Shown piece by piece: positions 59,735 to 64,000 of a stretch of 64,000 nt of DNA; position 1 is the stretch's first letter; each line of letters opens with the position of its first letter. Under the pieces are notes generated by a model, which saw only the letters and a list, made by a program, of their open reading frames with translations, made no database searches and was not told where the DNA came from. Source of the stretch: an uncultured Bacteroidales bacterium (GTDB lineage: Bacteria > Bacteroidota > Bacteroidia > Bacteroidales > Bacteroidaceae); assembly GCA_902774335.1 (NCBI GenBank), contig CACYHW010000001.1, forward strand, positions 62,001 through 126,000, in the 5' to 3' direction. A program made the translations under genes and the position numbers.

Positions 59735-60682
59735 TTATTTGATTAAGTATTGTGAGCTGATTGACTCGTTCGATGTTACTCGACGGATGGTCTCCGCAAA
59801 CATCTGTGCAATTGAAACCTGCTTGAGCTTCTTGCAGGGGATGGGATTGCGGTAAGGAATGCTGTTGGTGAATACAATCTCCTCCAACTGTGAGTTGTCA
59901 ACGCGTACGGGAGCATCGCCCGACATCACGCAGTGTGAAGCGAATGCGCGAACGGACTTGGCACCGGCCTCCATCATAACGTCAGCGGCCTTGCAGATGG
60001 TACCAGCAGTATCTACAATGTCATCAACAATAACCACGTTCTTGCCCTGAACATCACCGATAATGCGGATATCGTCAACCACATTGGCGCGGGTGCGGGT
60101 CTTCTGGCAGAGTACCAGAGGCACATCCAGGAACTTGGCATATGCGCTGGCACGCTTACTGCCGCCTACATCAGGAGCAGCCATTACCAGTTCCTCAAGT
60201 TTGAGGCTCTGGATATAAGGCAGGAAAGCCATGGATGCGTACAGATGATCGACAGGGACATCAAAGAATCCCTGAATCTGATCGGCATGCAGGTCCATGG
60301 TAATCAGTCGGTCAATACCGGCGGTGCTCAGCATATCGGCCACCAGCTTGGCGCCTATTGAAACACGCGGCTTGTCCTTACGGTCCTGACGAGCCCATCC
60401 AAAATAAGGTACAACGGCGTTCACTGACTTGGCCGATGCGCGCTTGGCGGCATCCACCATGAGCAGAAGCTCCATCAGGTTATCCGATGAGGGGAATGTG
60501 GACTGTACCAGGAAGACATCCTTACCGCGGATAGACTCCTCGTACGATACTGCAAACTCACCGTCTGCGAAATGAGACACATTCATGTTGCCCAAGGGGC
60601 AGTTAAGGTAATCGCATATCTCTTTGGCCAGGTACATGGTGTTGGTACCGCAAAAGACCAGGAAAGAATTGCTTTGATCCAT
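59735..60682 (-). CDS. prs: Ribose-phosphate pyrophosphokinase
   Basis: The 315-residue enzyme makes PRPP from ribose 5-phosphate and ATP, which feeds trpD and hisG among others. Motifs are FADGEFAVSYEESIRGKDVF, PYFGWARQDRKDKPR (flexible loop), MDLHADQIQGFFDVPVDHLY and the PRPP loop VIVDDIVDTAGTICKA. Length is normal. A TAACTTTG promoter box on the minus strand is at 60722-60729, about 40 nt before the start. Confidence 0.97.
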   Translation of the reverse strand: MDQSNSFLVFCGTNTMYLAKEICDYLNCPLGNMNVSHFADGEFAVSYEESIRGKDVFLVQSTFPSSDNLMELLLMVDAAKRASAKSVNAVVPYFGWARQDRKDKPRVSIGAKLVADMLSTAGIDRLITMDLHADQIQGFFDVPVDHLYASMAFLPYIQSLKLEELVMAAPDVGGSKRASAYAKFLDVPLVLCQKTRTRANVVDDIRIIGDVQGKNVVIVDDIVDTAGTICKAADVMMEAGAKSVRAFASHCVMSGDAPVRVDNSQLEEIVFTNSIPYRNPIPCKKLKQVSIAQMFAETIRRVTSNESISSQYLIK

Positions 60683-60721
60683 AAGGAAATGACTGTAAGT
60701 GATTTTTTAGTTTTAGCGATG

Positions 60722-60729
60722 CAAAGTTA
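60722..60729 (-). promoter_or_regulatory. -7 promoter box for prs
   Basis: On the minus strand this reads TAACTTTG, a full match to TAnnTTTG, 39 nt upstream of the prs start. It also lies just beyond the stop codon of ruvC, which is transcribed in the same direction. Confidence 0.5.
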
Positions 60730-60774
60730 CACAAAAATAGGATGCACCGCGGGAGCATTCTCCCTATTTTAAAA

Positions 60775-61371
60775 TTATTTATCAACAGAACCCGTCTTTC
60801 TTTTTGAGACCTTGCCGGGGTTGCTGGAAACGAACTCTTTCCAGCTCTTGGGCCCCTTCTTGCCTGTATCGGGCTTACCCATCTGCAGATAGTGACAGTA
60901 AGCGGCGGCCAGGGCATCGGTCGCATCAAAGAACTTGGGCATATCGTTCTGGTCCAGATGGAGCATACGCTGCAGCATTCCAGCCACCTGCTCCTTGCTG
61001 GCTGTACCGGTTCCGGTAATGGCCATCTTGATTTTCATGGGGGCGTATTCGGTGATGGGTACGCTGTGGTTTATGGCAGCGGCTATGGCTACGCCCTGAG
61101 CGCGGCCCAGTTTGAGCATGGACTGCACGTTTTTACCGAAGAACGGGGCCTCAATGGCCATCTCGTCGGGCAGATATGACTCTATTATGCCGTTCACGCG
61201 CTGGAATATGTGACCCAGCTTAAGATACATATCGTCCTCCTTACGCATATCTATTACGCCCATTGTGATGATGGAGGCTTTCCTATCTTCCACTTTGATA
61301 ACGCCGTAGCCCATCACGTTGGTTCCGGGGTCTATTCCCAGGATTATTTTTTCAGCCAGCTGCCCTGCCAT
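60775..61371 (-). CDS. ruvC: Crossover junction endodeoxyribonuclease RuvC
   Basis: The 198-residue resolvase cuts Holliday junctions after RuvAB branch migration. It begins MAGQLAEKIILGIDPGTNVMGYGV, where the Asp of GIDPG is the first catalytic acid. AIEAPFFGKNVQSMLKLGRAQG carries the second, and the final pair lies in DATDALAAAYCH. The start at 61371 was chosen over an ATG 13 codons upstream because that leader overlaps a TATCTTCG promoter box at 61391-61398. Its basic C-terminal tail is slightly long. Confidence 0.95.
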   Translation of the reverse strand: MAGQLAEKIILGIDPGTNVMGYGVIKVEDRKASIITMGVIDMRKEDDMYLKLGHIFQRVNGIIESYLPDEMAIEAPFFGKNVQSMLKLGRAQGVAIAAAINHSVPITEYAPMKIKMAITGTGTASKEQVAGMLQRMLHLDQNDMPKFFDATDALAAAYCHYLQMGKPDTGKKGPKSWKEFVSSNPGKVSKRKTGSVDK

Positions 61372-61420
61372 TTTTGCATTTTTTCTATTGCGAAGATAGC
61401 AATTATTCAATCCTAATCAT

Positions 61421-61428
61421 TACCTTTG
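61421..61428 (+). promoter_or_regulatory. -7 promoter box for tRNA-Ala
   Basis: TACCTTTG, identical to the box before tRNA-Ser, ends 20 nt before the mature 5' end of tRNA-Ala. The ruvC promoter diverges from the same interval. Confidence 0.55.
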
Positions 61429-61448
61429 CAGCCGAAATCATCAACAAC

Positions 61449-61522
61449 GGGGCATTAGCTCATCTGGCTAGAGCGTTTGACTGGCAGTCAAGAGGTGACG
61501 AGTTCGAGTCTCGTATGCTCCA
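61449..61522 (+). tRNA. tRNA-Ala (anticodon GGC)
   Basis: The 74-nt sequence folds as a tRNA: acceptor GGGGCAT pairs with ATGCTCC, including the G3-U70 pair that marks alanine tRNAs. The D-arm is GCTC...GAGC. The anticodon stem TTTGA/TCAAG encloses CTGGCAG, giving anticodon GGC. The T-arm is ACGAGTTCGAGTCTCGT. CCA is not encoded. The last 15 nt are part of a 30-bp inverted repeat with the downstream flank. Confidence 0.95.
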
Positions 61523-61571
61523 CAAAGAAAGGGTCGCAAAAGCGGCCCTTTCTTTGTGGAGCACACGAGAC
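61508..61571 (+). terminator. Terminator hairpin that includes the tRNA-Ala 3' end
   Basis: Arms 61508-61537 and 61542-61571 are complementary in 28 of 30 positions around an AAAA loop. The first 15 positions of the left arm are the tRNA 3' end itself. A further small hairpin, ACACG-AGA-CGTGT (61563-61575), followed by a T-run, lies at the outer end and could complete termination. Confidence 0.82.
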
Positions 61572-61580
61572 GTGTTCCTT

Positions 61581-61620
61581 TTTTTAGTTTCCTAACGGAA
61601 ACGGGCGGCCCTCCGGGCCG
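61581..61620 (+). repeat. Double-hairpin repeat family C, copy 2
   Basis: T-run, A, GTTTCC-TAAC-GGAAAC, then GGGCGGCCCTCCGGGCCG, in which CGGCCC and GGGCCG pair. It is the shortest of the three copies; the CGCTC-rich spacer seen after tRNA-Glu is absent. It follows tRNA-Ala as copy 1 follows tRNA-Glu. Confidence 0.68.
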
Positions 61621-61800
61621 TGACGCAAAGGGGTCGTTTCGTTTTGCGTCATTTCCACTCACCTTAGGGAGAGAAAAGCCCGCACCTGTGTTCTGCGTCC
61701 CCAAGGTCATGGGGTAACGCAGGTTCGAACGTATTTCCAGCTCACCTTAGGGATGAAAATGGCTCTACGTGCGTTACAGCTCCCTAAGGTATGGCGGTGA
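61621..61800 (+). repeat. Tandem stem-loop repeat between tRNA-Ala and the aldolase gene
   Basis: Two related units lie 83 bp apart. Each has ATTTCCA(G)CTCACCTTAGGGA on the left and TCC(C)TAAGGT-type sequence on the right. Stem 1 is 61661-61670 with 61698-61707 (one mismatch). Stem 2 is 61744-61753 with 61781-61790 (perfect). A preceding hairpin TGACGCAAA...TTTTGCGTCA spans 61621-61651. No gene is present between 61523 and 61871; these elements fill that stretch. Confidence 0.7.
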
Positions 61801-61871
61801 TGGAAAGAATCCTTATCTTTGTTCTAATGATGGGGAAAAATGGATAATCATTACATTTGCATTCACAATTC

Positions 61872-62900
61872 ATGAATATGCTTCACTTTGATTCCGATTA
61901 TATGGAGGGTGCGCATCCCACAGTGATGCAGCGTCTTGTTGAGACCAACCTTGAACAGACAGTAGGTTACGGTGAGGATGAGTATTCCAAGCGTGCGGCC
62001 GACCTGATTCGTGAGGCTTGCGGCCAGCCCGATGCCCTGGTACGTTTCCTGGTGGGCGGTACCCAGACCAACGCCACCGTCATTGACGGACTGCTGCATC
62101 AGTATGAAGGTGTGATGGCGGCCGATACAGGTCACATCAACAACTTTGAGGCTGGTGCCGTGGAGTCATCGGGCCACAAGATACTCATTGTCCCTTCACA
62201 TGAGGGCAAGGTTGCTGCATATGACATTGACCGCTATCTGACCGAGTTCTATGAAAATGAGAACCATCAGCATATGGTATCGCCCGGAGCATTGTATCTG
62301 TCTTTCCCTACAGAATGGGGAACCCTGTATTCACTGGGTGAACTGGAGGCTCTGAGCCGCGTCTGCCATAAGTACAATATTCCCCTTTATATGGACGGAG
62401 CCCGTCTGGGTTACGGCCTGGCTGCATCAAAGGACGTTACGCTTAAGGATATTGCCCGCCTGTGCGATGTGTTCTACATTGGCGGAACCAAGGTTGGCGC
62501 CATGTTCGGTGAAGCCGTTGTTACAGCTCATCCGGATCTTCTGCCCCGTTTCTTTACCTTTGTAAAGCAGCACGGCGCAATGCTGGCCAAGGGTCGTCTG
62601 CTGGGTGTTCAGTTCAGCACTCTGTTTACCGATAACCTTTACCTGGAGATATCTCAGAACGCTGTCAATCAGGCTCTGCGTCTTAAGAAGGCCATGATCA
62701 AGAAGGGCTTCTCGCCATATGTGGATTCACCCACCAACCAGCAGTTCTTCTGCCTGCCCAAGTCCGAGATTGAGCGCATCGGCAAGTTCGCATCATTTGA
62801 GATCTGGGCTCCCTGCGGTCCGCAGCAGAGCGTAGTCCGATTCGTGACCAGCTGGAACACATCGGACCAGATGATTGACGAGTTCATCAGCAAACTTTAA
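61872..62900 (+). CDS. Threonine aldolase-like PLP enzyme (beta-eliminating lyase family)
   Basis: The 342-residue enzyme belongs to the low-specificity threonine aldolase group, which splits threonine or allo-threonine into glycine and acetaldehyde. Features are LVGGTQTNATVIDGLLHQYEG-like cofactor contacts, LYMDGARLGYGLAA with the PLP Asp, and FYIGGTKVGAMFGEA with the PLP Lys. ATGs at 61872 and 61878 are both possible; the in-frame TTG at 61857 lies within a TACATTTG promoter box (61852-61859). A family B palindrome follows the stop codon. Substrate preference is not evident. Confidence 0.85.
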   Translation: MNMLHFDSDYMEGAHPTVMQRLVETNLEQTVGYGEDEYSKRAADLIREACGQPDALVRFLVGGTQTNATVIDGLLHQYEGVMAADTGHINNFEAGAVESSGHKILIVPSHEGKVAAYDIDRYLTEFYENENHQHMVSPGALYLSFPTEWGTLYSLGELEALSRVCHKYNIPLYMDGARLGYGLAASKDVTLKDIARLCDVFYIGGTKVGAMFGEAVVTAHPDLLPRFFTFVKQHGAMLAKGRLLGVQFSTLFTDNLYLEISQNAVNQALRLKKAMIKKGFSPYVDSPTNQQFFCLPKSEIERIGKFASFEIWAPCGPQQSVVRFVTSWNTSDQMIDEFISKL

Positions 62901-62904
62901 TGTG

Positions 62905-62927
62905 CAATTGGGGTCAGGCCCCAATTG
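62905..62927. repeat. 23-bp palindromic repeat, family B copy 2
   Basis: CAATTGGGG-TCAGG-CCCCAATTG is the exact reverse complement of the element at 20762-20784. It lies between the stop codons of the convergent aldolase and kinase-like genes, where a bidirectional terminator would be useful. Confidence 0.75.
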
Positions 62928-62929
62928 TA

Positions 62930-63790
62930 CTATAGATAGAAATACTTTATAAGACGTCTAATATATACGCCAAAGAACATCTTCTCAGGGAGACTGCATT
63001 TCTGGAATTCATATCTCAGTATCATGTCCAGACAGGCAAACCTGCCGGCTTGACTGTCAAACTCAGAATGGTCATCCTGGCCGGTGTATGCTTTTGCAAA
63101 AGCATCCCAGAACAGATGTAGCTGCTGCTCTGTCATATGGAAAATATCCTGGACCTGTTTCATGGGCGCATACACATTGCAGATCTGGTATAGATGGCCC
63201 ATGTCAAACATCGGGTCTCCATAGCCGAATCGGTCCAGGTCTATCCATATGGGCCGGTCACCGGACAGTACAAGATTTCCCATATTGAAATCACCGTGAC
63301 TGCAGGTCTTAATGTCCTGTATGGTCCGGGCAAAGTCTTTGAGTATGCGGCGGTTCTTGCGGCTTACGAACTGTACCTTGTCCAGGGCTCTCATGAGTTG
63401 CTCCTTGCGGCTGGGAAAGAAATCCGTGTCACACTGGGTGCTGAAAAGTATCTTGCCGTTGCTGTACATGATCTGTGCCATCTCTTCTATGCGTTGCGGC
63501 TCATCGTGACAGATACGTGAAAGGGATCTCTTGTCCTTTATGCGGTCCGATATGGTTGCGTACAGATTACCCACCCGTACCATCTCATGCATCTTGGAAG
63601 TGGGTAACCCCAACCTCTCCACAGCCCTGGAAACTTCGAACTCATGCTTGACAAACTCCAGAGTGTTTATCTGCTTTTTATCTACTTTCAGAATCAAATC
63701 CGGTTGAGACGGATTCTCATACGTGAATCCGTTACCCCCTTGTCCTACTAGGGTCCAAGCGCTCAAATCAATGTCCTTATACTCACTCAT
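62930..63790 (-). CDS. Aminoglycoside phosphotransferase-like kinase
   Basis: The 286-residue protein has a protein kinase-like fold of the APH/choline kinase type. An N-terminal Gly loop (LVGQGGNGFTYEN) is followed by LILKVDKK with the ATP-binding Lys. The catalytic loop is SHGDFNMGNLVL and the metal loop WIDLDRFGYGDPMFDMG. It resembles the TIGR02172-type family of unknown substrate, and there is no reason to call it a resistance gene. A TATCTTTG box on the minus strand at 63858-63865 is its likely promoter. Confidence 0.78.
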   Translation of the reverse strand: MSEYKDIDLSAWTLVGQGGNGFTYENPSQPDLILKVDKKQINTLEFVKHEFEVSRAVERLGLPTSKMHEMVRVGNLYATISDRIKDKRSLSRICHDEPQRIEEMAQIMYSNGKILFSTQCDTDFFPSRKEQLMRALDKVQFVSRKNRRILKDFARTIQDIKTCSHGDFNMGNLVLSGDRPIWIDLDRFGYGDPMFDMGHLYQICNVYAPMKQVQDIFHMTEQQLHLFWDAFAKAYTGQDDHSEFDSQAGRFACLDMILRYEFQKCSLPEKMFFGVYIRRLIKYFYL

Positions 63791-63857
63791 AAGCTTTGAC
63801 AGTCCGTTTTACAATAATGAGATTTTTACTGTCGGTAACAATATACTTTGTTTCGGC

Positions 63858-63865
63858 CAAAGATA
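63858..63865 (-). promoter_or_regulatory. -7 promoter box for the kinase-like gene
   Basis: On the minus strand this reads TATCTTTG, an exact match to TAnnTTTG, about 68 nt before the start codon at 63790. Confidence 0.45.
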
Positions 63866-63944
63866 GCAAAGTTGTTCAATCCGGATGAGCTATTATGGCA
63901 TTTTATTAGTATGTTTACGGCCGATAACATATAACCGAATATTT

Positions 63945-64000
63945 ATGCTTATGAAAACTACCTGTATTAAATCCCTTTTTGCAGTTGTATCGATGCTGGC
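63945..64000 (+). CDS. Start of an exported protein (cut by the window edge)
   Basis: An open frame begins MLMKTTCIKSLFAVVSMLA and runs off the window. A start two codons later (63951, MKTTCIK) is equally possible. The basic N-terminus followed by a hydrophobic stretch is the beginning of a signal peptide. Nothing can be said of the mature protein. Confidence 0.55.
   Translation, partial: MLMKTTCIKSLFAVVSML

Noticed and set aside
62930..63790. Antibiotic resistance by aminoglycoside phosphorylation
   Set aside because: Only the general kinase fold is shared; overall sequence fits an uncharacterised APH-like family, and no resistance context is present.

Overview
The window reads as chromosomal DNA of a Bacteroidales bacterium, most likely Prevotellaceae-like. 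Supporting signs are the promoter style (TTTG about 20 nt before TAnnTTTG), Bacteroidales-type lipoproteins and secreted proteins (DUF4476, NigD-like, SPOR, DUF4369-thioredoxin), the trp gene order trpB-E-G-D-C-F-A, and carbohydrate-active enzymes (GH43, GH3, two CE15 esterases). No phage, plasmid, insertion sequence or CRISPR array is visible. The species cannot be named from the sequence alone.

Layout. Positions 1-9.4 kb: a minus-strand cluster with very short gaps (phosphohexomutase, GH43, 5'-nucleotidase, SPOR lipoprotein, RuvX, peptide deformylase, TPR protein), then thrS with its own promoter. 9.4-15 kb: a divergent surface-glycan locus (three GT2 enzymes, a Wzx-like flippase, a GT-B enzyme). 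15-23 kb: a BASS transporter coupled to a PlsC acyltransferase, RlmH, a cupin/FemAB-like fusion, tRNA-Ser and tRNA-Glu, a second BASS transporter and small envelope proteins. 23-37.5 kb: CE15 esterase, secreted EEP phosphatase, beta-helix lipoprotein, TilS, GH3, the NifU-like/GGGtGRT pair, SmpB, a glycerol-kinase-like protein and a lytic transglycosylase. 37.5-49 kb: complete trp operon, then hisG-hisD-hisC-hisB, each behind a ribosome-mediated attenuator. 49-64 kb: class III Fbp, a small Cys/His protein with a TonB-dependent receptor, PepD, OmpH/Skp, second CE15, DUF4476, TlpA-like protein, Prs, RuvC, tRNA-Ala, a threonine aldolase-like enzyme, a kinase-fold protein and the start of one more gene.

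The strongest non-gene signals are: (1) trp and his leaders encoding short peptides with three Trp and five His codons, each with a terminator and a competing antiterminator whose 5' strand lies at the leader stop codon; (2) tRNA-Glu and tRNA-Ala genes that are each followed by a near-perfect inverted copy of their own 3' end and then by the same double-hairpin repeat; (3) a 90-bp inverted repeat (88/90 identical) around the DUF4476 gene, each arm starting at the stop codon of the neighbouring gene; (4) several families of intergenic palindromes, including perfect 60- and 56-bp palindromes between convergent genes.

All assignments come from reading the sequence and recalling family motifs; no database search was run.
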